Assembly: GCA_036005525.1 (NCBI GenBank)
Contig: DASYQM010000348.1
Location: forward strand, 1 to 6,541
Origin: UBA9676 sp036005525
GTDB taxonomy: Bacteria; Actinomycetota; Actinomycetes; Streptosporangiales; Streptosporangiaceae
DNA: 6,541 nucleotides
Direction of reading: 5' to 3'
Part shown: positions 1-5,603 of the stretch, one piece after another
Numbering within the stretch: position 1 is the first letter of the stretch
Layout: every line of letters begins with the position of its first letter
Notes under the pieces: model-generated
What the model saw: the letters and a program-made list of their open reading frames with translations, nothing else
Told to the model about the DNA's origin: nothing
The model's database searches: none
Position numbers and translations under genes: made by a program

Positions 1-954
1 GAAGCTCTGCCAGGACGCCTCGTTGATGCAGCCGGTCTTCTGCCCGGCCGGTGGTGCCAGCAGCGTGAGTGTGTAGGGCACGCTGCGCTGCAGGAACGCG
101 ACCTTGTACTGGGACACCTGCTCCATGATCTGGGTGGCACCGGAGGGGTCCTTGCGGGCGGCGTTGGTCCCCGCCACGAGCGACTTCACGAACCGGCGCA
201 CCGCGTCCGCGTACGCTTTGTCGGAGGCGAGCCGGTGCCGGTTCGCGACCAGGACCAGCTCGGCGTAGCTCGGGACACCGAGCGCCGACGCCGGGAACAC
301 GGTCGGCCTCTGCCCCGACTCCTGGGCGATCTGGATGGCCTCGACGTTGCGGTAGCCGCCGATGATCCCGTCCACCTTGCCGGACAGCAGCGAGGGGACG
401 AGGTTGAAGCCCACGCTCACGTTGGACACCTGGGAGGGTTTCAGCCCGGCTGTCTTCACAAAGGTCGTGTAGATGGCACCGTCGCTCGGGATGCCGGTGA
501 TGCCGACCTTCTTTCCCGCCATCTGCGACAGGCTGGTGACGTGGTCCTTGGCCGTCACGATCAGCGAGTTGAGCGGCACCGGGACGATCGTGGCCACCGC
601 CGTGACCGGCAGGTTCTCCTGCTGGCCGTAGTACATCTCCGACTCGTACGAGATGGCCAGGTCCACCTTGTTGAGGCCGACCAGCTTGATGGGGTCGGCG
701 GCGTTCGATGGCGTCAGGAAGTTCACGGTCAGCTTGTTGCCGCTGAAGATCCCCTTGTTCTGCGCGTAGTACAGTGCCACGTGGTCGGGATTGGGCACCC
801 AGTCCAGTTCCACCTTGAGGGTGGCGGGCGTGGCCGCCGGCGAGGAGCCACCCGCACCCGCGGGCGGGGTGGTGCTGCTGCCGCAGGCAGCCACCAGGGC
901 CGCCACCAGCGCAAGCAGGGCGGCGGCATAGAGCCGTGGAGTCTTTACGTTCAC
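1..954 (-). CDS. thiY: ABC transporter substrate-binding lipoprotein, NMT1/THI5 (ThiY-like), C-terminus cut by window edge
   Basis: This is the extracytoplasmic binding protein of a pyrimidine-precursor importer. The 318 visible residues begin with a lipoprotein signal: basic start (VKTPR), hydrophobic stretch at 9-23, lipobox VAAC with lipidated Cys24, then a Ser/Thr/Pro/Gly linker at 25-44. The mature domain opens with LDWVPNPDHVALYYAQNKGIF-type sequence (about 50-70), the hallmark N-terminus of NMT1/THI5/ThiY proteins. SYESEMYYGQQ (102-112) and VDGIIGGYRNVE (194-205) are further family-like segments. I chose the GTG start at 954 because AAGGA lies 8 nt upstream; an in-frame ATG at 975 has no SD. 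The frame is open to base 1, so only the last part is missing. It is the distal gene of tenA-ATPase-permease-binding protein. By family and context the ligand is a thiamine-derived (formyl)aminopyrimidine, but nitrate/taurine-type NMT1 relatives bind other ligands, so the gene symbol rests partly on TenA linkage. Confidence 0.88.
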   Translation of the reverse strand, partial: MNVKTPRLYAAALLALVAALVAACGSSTTPPAGAGGSSPAATPATLKVELDWVPNPDHVALYYAQNKGIFSGNKLTVNFLTPSNAADPIKLVGLNKVDLAISYESEMYYGQQENLPVTAVATIVPVPLNSLIVTAKDHVTSLSQMAGKKVGITGIPSDGAIYTTFVKTAGLKPSQVSNVSVGFNLVPSLLSGKVDGIIGGYRNVEAIQIAQESGQRPTVFPASALGVPSYAELVLVANRHRLASDKAYADAVRRFVKSLVAGTNAARKDPSGATQIMEQVSQYKVAFLQRSVPYTLTLLAPPAGQKTGCINEASWQSF

Positions 955-980
955 TGCGCCCGTCCTTCCGGTCATTCTGA

Positions 981-1028
981 GGGGCTGTGCCCCGTTGCCA
1001 GCAGTAGTTCGCCGCCTGCGGACGCAGG
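981..1028 (-). promoter_or_regulatory. Two hairpins between permease and binding-protein genes
   Basis: The 88-nt gap between the permease stop and the binding-protein start holds two perfect short inverted repeats. One is CCTGCG-GA-CGCAGG at 1015-1028. The other is GGGGC-TGT-GCCCC at 981-993, which lies just before the SD region of the downstream gene. Such intercistronic stem-loops commonly stabilise or separately tune the binding-protein part of ABC-transporter mRNAs, since more binding protein than membrane protein is needed. Neither is followed by a U-run on the minus strand, so simple rho-independent termination is not supported. The repeats are seen; the role is inferred. Confidence 0.4.
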
Positions 1029-1042
1029 AGCGATGGGTAAGT

Positions 1043-1885
1043 TCACGCCGGCTCCCTCCTCGGTGCCCATGGGACAAAGATCCGCTCCAGCAGCGAGACC
1101 AGGCCGAACAGGACGAGGGAGATCACCGTGAGGATGAGGATCGCCGCGAAGATCCGCGACGTGAGCAGGTTCGGGGTGGCCGCGAGCATGACGTAGCCGA
1201 GGCCGGCGTTGGAGCCCGACCACTCACCGAACACCGCCCCGATCGAGGCGAACGTCGCCGCGATGCGCATGCCGGAGAAGAAGGACGGAAGCGCACCGGG
1301 GAACTCGACGCGCCGGAAGATCCCCCAGCGCGTGGCGTCGAGCGTGTACATCATGCGGATGAAGTCGTCGTCGACCGCCCGCAGGCCGTCGAGGCCGTTG
1401 ACCACGATCGGGAAGAAGCAGATCAGCGCCACGATCACGAGTTTCGGCAGGATCCCGTAGCCGAGCAGGATGACCAGGATCGGAGCCAGCACGATGATCG
1501 GGATCGTCTGGGAGCCGATGAGGATGGGATACAGGGCCCGGCGCAGCGGCCCGTACAGGTGCAGGAGCACCGCCAGCCCGACGCCCGCCACGGTGGCGAT
1601 CACGAACCCGATCAGCACCTCCCGCAGGGTCACCCACATCGCCGGCCAGAGGATCACCCAGTCCGTCTTGAGATCGGCGAGGATCTCGGTGGGAGACGGC
1701 AGCAGGTACTCGGGGACGTGCGCGGCACGGACGATGACCTCCCAGGCCACCAGGATCGCGACGATGAGGGCGATCGCGCTCGCGTACTTCCGGCTCATCG
1801 AGCGCAGCCGCTTGCCGAGCTTCGGCCGGGCGGCCGGAACGAGCAGATCTTCCTCGCTCAGCTGCGGCGGGGCACCCGCGCTCAC
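1043..1885 (-). CDS. thiX: ABC transporter permease, SsuC/TauC/ThiX-like
   Basis: Inner-membrane channel subunit of the pyrimidine-precursor importer, 280 residues, a usual length for this family. After a hydrophilic N-terminus (1-33) come hydrophobic helices at about 36-52, 92-110, 120-142, 147-165 and 246-267, with a less certain one near 205-222. The coupling (EAA-type) loop is TLDATRWGIFRRVEFPGALP at 181-200, with the conserved G and the P at the end that dock onto the ATPase. LLPSPTEI near 61-68 is typical of the binding-protein-dependent SsuC/TauC group. The start is GTG at 1885, which overlaps the ATPase stop as GTGA (4 bp); GGAGG lies 7 nt upstream inside the ATPase gene. The frame is also open upstream of 1885 through the ATPase gene, but only as an antiparallel-free overlap in another frame, so the longer version is not credible. 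The symbol follows the TenA context; substrate specificity is not visible in the permease itself. Confidence 0.92.
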   Translation of the reverse strand: MSAGAPPQLSEEDLLVPAARPKLGKRLRSMSRKYASAIALIVAILVAWEVIVRAAHVPEYLLPSPTEILADLKTDWVILWPAMWVTLREVLIGFVIATVAGVGLAVLLHLYGPLRRALYPILIGSQTIPIIVLAPILVILLGYGILPKLVIVALICFFPIVVNGLDGLRAVDDDFIRMMYTLDATRWGIFRRVEFPGALPSFFSGMRIAATFASIGAVFGEWSGSNAGLGYVMLAATPNLLTSRIFAAILILTVISLVLFGLVSLLERIFVPWAPRREPA

Positions 1886-2682
1886 CCGATCGCCTCCAGT
1901 GCCTGTTCCTTGAGGGCCACGAACTCCGGGCTGGTCACGATCTCCCGCCGGGGGGACTCGGTCGGAAAGCCGGCCGTGAGAACCCGGACCACCCGGCCCG
2001 GCCGGGCCGAGAGCACCACGACGACCTTGCTCAGCAAGAGCGCCTCCTCCACGTCGTGCGTGACGAGCAGGACCGTCCGCGGCACGTCGCCGAGGGCCCG
2101 CAGCAGCCACTCCTGCATCTGGGCCCGGGTGATCGAGTCGAGCGCCCCGAATGGCTCGTCGAGCAGCAGCACGTCCTTGTCGGCCACGAGCGTCCGGAGG
2201 AAGCTCACCCGCTGCCGCATGCCCCCGGACAGCTGCGCCGGGCGGACCTCTTCGAACATGGCCAGGCCGAACCGCGTGAACAGCGGCCTGGTCCGGTTCC
2301 GGGCGTCGGACCGGGAGACGCCCCGGTTCTCCAGCGCGATGGTGGCGTTGTCGAGAGCGGTTCGCCATGGCAGCAGCAGGTCGCGCTGCGGCATGAGCGC
2401 GCACCTGGCCAGGCGGTCCTTGGCGGCCGTGGCACCCTCGACGTTGACCTCACCGGTGTCCGGCTCCATCAGCCCGGCCACGATATGCAGCAGCGTGGAT
2501 TTGCCGCCGCCGCTTGGCCCCACGATCCCGATCCGGGAGTGCCGCGGTATCTCGAAGTCAATTCCGCGCAGGGCGACTATCTCGCCGAACCTCTTGCCGA
2601 CGTCCCTGAGATGGATGCCGACGCCGTCACCGGGTATCGCGTCCGGGGGACCGTCGCCATTTCTGGACAGCTCGGCTGGCAC
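1882..2682 (-). CDS. thiZ: ABC transporter ATP-binding protein, SsuB/TauB/ThiZ-like
   Basis: Cytoplasmic ATPase that powers the importer, 266 residues and complete. All nucleotide-binding motifs are present in order: Walker A GPSGGGKS (55-62), Q-loop Gln99 in MPQRDLLLPW, signature LSGGMRQ (151-157), Walker B VLLLDEP (171-177), D-loop GALD (179-182) and switch His209 in VTHD. The MPQ-D-LLPW segment and the DEPFGALD block are typical of the nitrate/sulfonate/taurine/thiamine-precursor ABC group. The start is GTG at 2682, preceded by GGAGG about 10 nt upstream. The first 20 or so residues are polar and lie outside the conserved fold, so a slightly later start cannot be fully excluded. It is translationally coupled to the permease (4-bp GTGA overlap). 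It is separated from tenA by 80 nt that carry their own promoter-like sequence and an inverted repeat, so it may be transcribed both from the tenA promoter and independently. Confidence 0.94.
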   Translation of the reverse strand: MPAELSRNGDGPPDAIPGDGVGIHLRDVGKRFGEIVALRGIDFEIPRHSRIGIVGPSGGGKSTLLHIVAGLMEPDTGEVNVEGATAAKDRLARCALMPQRDLLLPWRTALDNATIALENRGVSRSDARNRTRPLFTRFGLAMFEEVRPAQLSGGMRQRVSFLRTLVADKDVLLLDEPFGALDSITRAQMQEWLLRALGDVPRTVLLVTHDVEEALLLSKVVVVLSARPGRVVRVLTAGFPTESPRREIVTSPEFVALKEQALEAIG

Positions 2683-2707
2683 CCTACCGATCCCTCCAGG
2701 TGCTGAG

Positions 2708-2730
2708 ATCTGATATTTTAGACATCAGAT
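2708..2730. promoter_or_regulatory. Inverted repeat, candidate operator before the ATPase gene
   Basis: ATCTGAT-N9-ATCAGAT is a perfect 7+7 bp inverted repeat in a locally AT-rich patch, which stands out in this G+C-rich DNA. It lies between the promoter-like elements at 2737-2766 (minus strand) and the ATPase start at 2682, covering the expected +1 region. That is a classic place for a repressor operator. It could also form a weak mRNA hairpin. No regulator gene is in the window, so the binding protein is unknown. Confidence 0.45.
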
Positions 2731-2736
2731 ACCGGA

Positions 2737-2766
2737 ATCGTAGCAATGGGGATCTCCGCCAGTCAA
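2737..2766 (-). promoter_or_regulatory. Candidate sigma70-type promoter for the ABC genes
   Basis: On the minus strand the -35 is TTGACT (2761-2766), the spacer is 18 bp and the -10 is TACGAT (2737-2742, fits TANNNT). The -35 overlaps the tenA stop codon. Transcription would begin near 2730, at the edge of the inverted repeat 2708-2730, and lead straight into the ATPase gene. The spacing and both hexamers resemble the promoter proposed before tenA (3798-3827), which raises confidence in both. It is a motif match only. Confidence 0.45.
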
Positions 2767-3557
2767 GGTGCCGGTGGCGAGGCAGGCCCGGGCGGGCAGG
2801 GCGCGGGCTCGTCGCGCCGGCCGCCCGGGTGGCCACCGGCGAGGTCGGGCCACTGGTCGAGGGCGTAGGCCATCTCCCAGAACGCTCCCTCCAGCCGGGA
2901 ACTGGTCATGAAGATCTCCCCCAGCCGCCACTTGACGTCTGGGCCCGGGTTGGCCTTCATGAACATCTGGTCAAAGCTGTCCCTCATCTGCTGGACCAGC
3001 CCGAGCACCTCCGCCGTCAGGTAGAAGCTGACCCAATCCGTGTACACGGGATGGTCGGCGATCTCACCCGCCAGACGGCTGGCGATCTCTGCGTAGCTCC
3101 AGGCGCAGGGCAAGATCGCGGCCATGATCTCGAGCGGGCCGCCCTGCCCGGCCACACCCAGCAGAAAGCTGGTGTAAGCGACGTTGGCCGGCGCCTTGCC
3201 GAGCGCGCCGCCGCGGTCGGCGGCTCCCAGCCGGCACACCCTGTCCAGGACCCGGTGCTGGTTGGGCAGTTCGAGGTTGATGGTGCCGTCGAGTTGCCGG
3301 GCGAAGAACCCGAGTTCGGCCTCGGTCCCGGACTTCGCTGCCCCCATGGCGATGCACCGCGCGAAGTCGGGCAGGTACAGGATGTCCTGCTCGATGAAGA
3401 ACCGGAACTTCTCCAGCGGCAGCACGCCGTGAGCCAGCTCGCTGAGGAACGGGTGCGCATGCAGGCCCGCCCAGACCCGAGCGCCCTGATCGCGGAGTTC
3501 GGCGGATGGCGACCGCTCTCCGCCGGCAGCCGGCCGGCCGTCGGCGTCCTTGATCAT
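2763..3557 (-). CDS. tenA: TenA-family aminopyrimidine aminohydrolase (thiaminase II)
   Basis: TenA hydrolyses aminopyrimidine breakdown products of thiamine to HMP, feeding pyrimidine salvage; many members also cleave thiamine. The protein has 264 residues and an all-helical fold. Residues matching the Bacillus subtilis active site are all present: Asp58 and Tyr61 in EQDILYLPDFAR, Tyr128 in NVAYTSFLL, the nucleophile Cys151 in ILPCAWSYAEI, and Glu223 in SSRLEGAFWEMAY. This places it in the Cys-containing TenA_C class. The start is ATG at 3557, with GGGGAG about 10 nt upstream. A longer in-frame ATG at 3626 has no SD and adds residues outside the fold. The protein is longer than typical TenA (about 220-240) because of a polar N-terminus of about 20 residues and a Pro/Gly/Arg-rich tail after about 240, probably disordered. 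It is the first gene of the operon. A deformylase (YlmB-type) partner is not in the window. Confidence 0.95.
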   Translation of the reverse strand: MIKDADGRPAAGGERSPSAELRDQGARVWAGLHAHPFLSELAHGVLPLEKFRFFIEQDILYLPDFARCIAMGAAKSGTEAELGFFARQLDGTINLELPNQHRVLDRVCRLGAADRGGALGKAPANVAYTSFLLGVAGQGGPLEIMAAILPCAWSYAEIASRLAGEIADHPVYTDWVSFYLTAEVLGLVQQMRDSFDQMFMKANPGPDVKWRLGEIFMTSSRLEGAFWEMAYALDQWPDLAGGHPGGRRDEPAPCPPGPASPPAP

Positions 3558-3790
3558 GGTCGCTGAGCTCCCCTTCCGATGCCGCAGCCGGTGAGGCTCA
3601 AACGCCGAGTGCTCGCCGCTGATCATCCGTGACAGCCTGCCTGGTCGCGTCGCGCGAACACATTCCCCCGGGAATTACTGCCCGGGCAGGTAAGAGGCCC
3701 TGGCAGTGGGACCGCCGGGCTCGTGTGCCCCGCTCCCTGATCCAGTGCCCTTTTGCCGGGGCCTCTAAGCTCAGAGGGCCCCGACTGGAC
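3558..3790 (-). promoter_or_regulatory. Long structured 5' leader of tenA, no TPP riboswitch recognised
   Basis: If transcription starts near 3790, tenA has a leader of about 230 nt. It holds an imperfect long hairpin at 3758-3782 (GGGGCCTCT / AGAGGGCCCC, one bulge, 6-nt loop), a perfect 12-bp palindrome CTGCCCGGGCAG at 3678-3689, and next to it ATTCCC-CC-GGGAAT at 3662-3675. I looked on the minus strand for the THI-box landmarks (CUGAGA and the GAACCUGAU...GCGUAGGGA block) and did not find them. The structures may serve attenuation, protein binding or mRNA stability; none of this is shown by sequence alone. Confidence 0.35.
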
Positions 3791-3796
3791 TAAATG

Positions 3797-3810
3797 TACG
3801 ATATTTCGTA
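3797..3810. promoter_or_regulatory. Inverted repeat, candidate operator overlapping the tenA -10 box
   Basis: TACGA-TATT-TCGTA is a perfect 5+5 bp inverted repeat, with partial symmetry continuing outward (AT...AT). It sits in an AT-rich island and covers the proposed -10 hexamer of the tenA promoter. A repressor bound here would block polymerase. Short TACGA/TCGTA-type palindromes are used by several actinobacterial dimeric repressors, but I cannot name the family. It differs in sequence from the repeat at 2708-2730. Confidence 0.45.
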
Positions 3811-3827
3811 TATCATCCTGCGGTCAA
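3798..3827 (-). promoter_or_regulatory. Candidate sigma70-type promoter for the tenA operon
   Basis: On the minus strand the -35 is TTGACC (3822-3827), the spacer is 18 bp and the -10 is TATCGT (3798-3803, fits TANNNT). It points at tenA and predicts a start near 3790. It overlaps the TACGA/TCGTA inverted repeat. No equally good plus-strand -35/-10 pair was found around the same AT-rich island. Confidence 0.5.
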
Positions 3828-4197
3828 CAGCCACCTCCACACAGCCATCACCGCGCCGGCACGGAGACTGCACAGGTGTTGGCTTGCCTGGTCCGGAGCA
3901 GCGGAAACCCGGCGACGGGCTGGGTGCGTCGTGGCCAGCGGCCAGGAGGGCCCGGGAGCTAGGATTGGCGGAACGGGACGGTGGGCGTGCACTGCCCACG
4001 GCAATCGCCGCGGCGATCGGCTGCGTTGCCCGGCGCAGGATGGCGGCGCCCACGGGGGGCGGTCGCGGTGACCGGCGGCGGCCCGTCGTTGCCACGGCTG
4101 TGGTCGGGCCGCCTGCGGCAGATGGCCGCCGGGGCAGCCTCCAGCGGCGGCCCCCGGGGCGTCTGGACGCTGTGTCGGCCGGACCTTGAAATACGGC
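3828..4197. other. Gene-free stretch upstream of the TPM-like gene, with two adjacent inverted repeats
   Basis: No coding region is supported here. Open frames exist on both strands, but they lack SD sites and family-like sequence and match what G+C-rich DNA gives by chance. Two neighbouring inverted repeats are visible: GTGGGC-N7-GCCCAC at 3981-3999 and the perfect 14-bp palindrome ATCGCCGCGGCGAT at 4004-4017. They could be a binding site or a leader structure for the gene at 4212. I found no convincing -35/-10 pair for that gene. Confidence 0.4.
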
Positions 4198-4211
4198 AGG
4201 AGGTCCACGGC

Positions 4212-5489
4212 ATGAAGAGGTTGCTGGCACTCGGGGTGGCTGCGCTCGCAGCGCTCTTGGTGTCCCCGCTCTTGCTGTCGTCCCAGGCCAGCGCCAGCGC
4301 GCTGTCGGATTGCCTGGCCCAGGAGCACGTCTGTGTCACCAGCAACGCACGCGGTCTGATCTCCGAGGACCAGCAGGCGCAGCTGGAGCAGCAGATCGGC
4401 GGCGACGACATCTACCTGGTGGTCGCCCCATCCGGTTCGGCTGGCTACAACAGCTCGATGAATCAGATCATCGGCAACCTGGGCGGGCACGCGCAGTTCA
4501 CCGTCGGCTTTCTGGACAGCAAGCGACGGCACTTCGGCGCGTACAGCAAAGGAATGCTGCCTTCCGGCGGCGCAGGCGATATCGCGAGAAGCGTCGTAGC
4601 GCAGCATCAGGCGGACCAGAACATCTTCGCCGCGCTGACGGATTTCGTCAGCGATGTGAAGGGCGAAGCCGGCTCGGGCTCGGGCGCCGCGGCGAGCGCG
4701 CCTTCGAACGCACTGCGCAACGTGCTGATCGTCGTCGGTGTTGTTCTCGTGCTGGCCGTGCTTGGCTTCTTCCTGCTCGTGCGCCCCGCCCGCCAGCGCC
4801 GGCAGCGGGAGCTCAAGGAGGCCAAGTCGGCCGCACAGGACGACCTGATCGCGCTCAGCACCCGGCTCACCAACCAGGACGCCGACGTCTCCATCCGGGA
4901 CAATCCGGAGGCGGCGGAAGAACAGGGTGCGGCACTGACCGCCTATGAGCGCGGCACCGCGGCCCTCGATACGGCCAGGCGGCCGGCGGACATGGGGGCC
5001 GTCAGCCGGGCCATCGCCGAGGGGCACTATCACCTGGCGTCCGCCGAAGCCCTCGCGGCCGGCCAGCCGAAGCCCGACCGGCGCCCGTCGTGCTTCTTCG
5101 ATCCGCGGCACGGCATGTCGGTGCGCGACGTCCACTGGACGCCCGCGGACGGCGGGCCCGGCCGCGACGTTCCGGCCTGCTCCGCCTGCGCGCACAAGGT
5201 CGATCAGGGTATCGAGCCCGACATGCGCAAGGTGGAGGTCGACGGCGCCCCGGTCAACTACGTCAACGCCGGTTTCGCCCCGGCCTACTGGGGCGGCTTC
5301 GGCTTCGGCCCGGGCCTGTTCACCGGTTTCCTGCTCGGCCAGGCGCTCGCCCCCCACGCCTTCTTTGGCGACGGTTATTACTCCGGTGACGGCGACCCCG
5401 GCGGCGGGGACTCCGGCGGCGACTTCGGCGGAGGGGACTTCGGCGGCGGCGACTTCGGCGGCGGCGACTTCGGCGGGGGGGATTTCTAG
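4212..5489 (+). CDS. Secreted/membrane protein with TPM-like domain, one TM helix, Cys module and DFGGG-repeat tail; function unknown
   Basis: The 425-residue product cannot be given a function. A signal peptide spans about 1-29 (MKRLL, hydrophobic core, likely cleavage after ASA). Residues 30-150 form an extracytoplasmic domain resembling TPM-type domains (GLISEDQQAQLEQQI, then an IYLVVAPS strand), with Cys34 and Cys41 possibly bridged. A Gly/Ser/Ala linker leads to a transmembrane helix at 170-190, followed by the basic stop-transfer RPARQRRQR. The cytoplasmic part has a helical, charged stretch (198-285), then CFFDPRHG (294-301) and VPACSACAHKVD (320-331). Cys294, Cys323 and Cys326, perhaps with His300, could bind metal. 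The C-terminus has a Gly/aromatic hydrophobic patch (352-390) and five DF pairs separated by GGG (404-425). The ATG has a perfect AGGAGG 8 nt upstream (4198-4203), which fixes this start although the frame is open further upstream. It appears monocistronic and divergent from the tenA operon. Confidence 0.85.
   Translation: MKRLLALGVAALAALLVSPLLLSSQASASALSDCLAQEHVCVTSNARGLISEDQQAQLEQQIGGDDIYLVVAPSGSAGYNSSMNQIIGNLGGHAQFTVGFLDSKRRHFGAYSKGMLPSGGAGDIARSVVAQHQADQNIFAALTDFVSDVKGEAGSGSGAAASAPSNALRNVLIVVGVVLVLAVLGFFLLVRPARQRRQRELKEAKSAAQDDLIALSTRLTNQDADVSIRDNPEAAEEQGAALTAYERGTAALDTARRPADMGAVSRAIAEGHYHLASAEALAAGQPKPDRRPSCFFDPRHGMSVRDVHWTPADGGPGRDVPACSACAHKVDQGIEPDMRKVEVDGAPVNYVNAGFAPAYWGGFGFGPGLFTGFLLGQALAPHAFFGDGYYSGDGDPGGGDSGGDFGGGDFGGGDFGGGDFGGGDF
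5421..5486 (+). repeat. 15-bp tandem repeat encoding (DFGGG)4-DF at the C-terminus of the TPM-like protein
   Basis: Four consecutive 15-bp units, each starting GACTTCGGCGG, begin at 5421, 5436, 5451 and 5466, followed by GATTTC just before the stop. Two units are identical and the others differ only in the last Gly codons. The last unit creates a run of seven G at 5475-5481. Such in-frame repeats readily change copy number. The product is a flexible Gly-rich tail with regular acidic/aromatic pairs. Confidence 0.85.
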
Positions 5490-5589
5490 CAGCTGCCGGG
5501 GCCCCTGCCCAGCGATGGCAATCTGCTGGCGAGCTCCGCACGATCATGAAGCCGTTGAGCGGGCGGAGGAAGGCGTGCGGCTGCCTGCG

Positions 5590-5595
5590 TAAACT
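5590..5595 (+). promoter_or_regulatory. Candidate -10 box for a leaderless transcript
   Basis: TAAACT (fits TANNNT) ends 8 nt before the ATG at 5604, so transcription would begin at or next to the start codon. The ATG has no SD within normal distance; the nearest purine run, GGAGGAAGG, ends about 30 nt upstream. Leaderless genes with this exact layout are common in actinobacteria. No clear -35 hexamer is visible at 17-19 bp. Confidence 0.4.
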
Positions 5596-5603
5596 GCCTG
5601 GGC

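Noticed and set aside
1886..2404. N-terminal extension of the permease frame upstream of 1885
   Set aside because: It overlaps the ATPase gene in another frame. The GTG at 1885 has an SD and gives the usual permease length.
995..2713. Long plus-strand open frame through the permease and ATPase genes
   Set aside because: It is antisense to two genes with complete family motifs; its translation is Arg/Asp/His-rich with no domain-like pattern.
3558..3830. TPP riboswitch before tenA
   Set aside because: The conserved CUGAGA and GAACCUGAU...GCGUAGGGA segments are not present on the minus strand. The CTCTGAGC seen near 3773 belongs to a simple hairpin.
3794..4189. Plus-strand open frame beginning in the AT-rich island
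   Set aside because: There is no SD, no family-like sequence and a Pro/Arg-rich low-information product; its start lies inside the promoter/operator of tenA.
3981..4211. N-terminal extension of the TPM-like protein to an ATG at 3981
   Set aside because: It would bury the signal peptide behind 77 Arg/Gly-rich residues; AGGAGG at 4198 fixes the start at 4212.
3813..5357. Minus-strand open frame of over 500 codons opposite the TPM-like gene
   Set aside because: It has no recognisable domain or signal, and its composition (His/Arg/Val-rich) is what antisense of G+C-rich coding DNA gives. The plus-strand gene has an SD, a signal peptide and a TM helix.
5498..5513. Terminator after the TPM-like gene around GGGGCCCC
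   Set aside because: The 8-bp palindrome has no loop, pairing outward is broken and no T-run follows.
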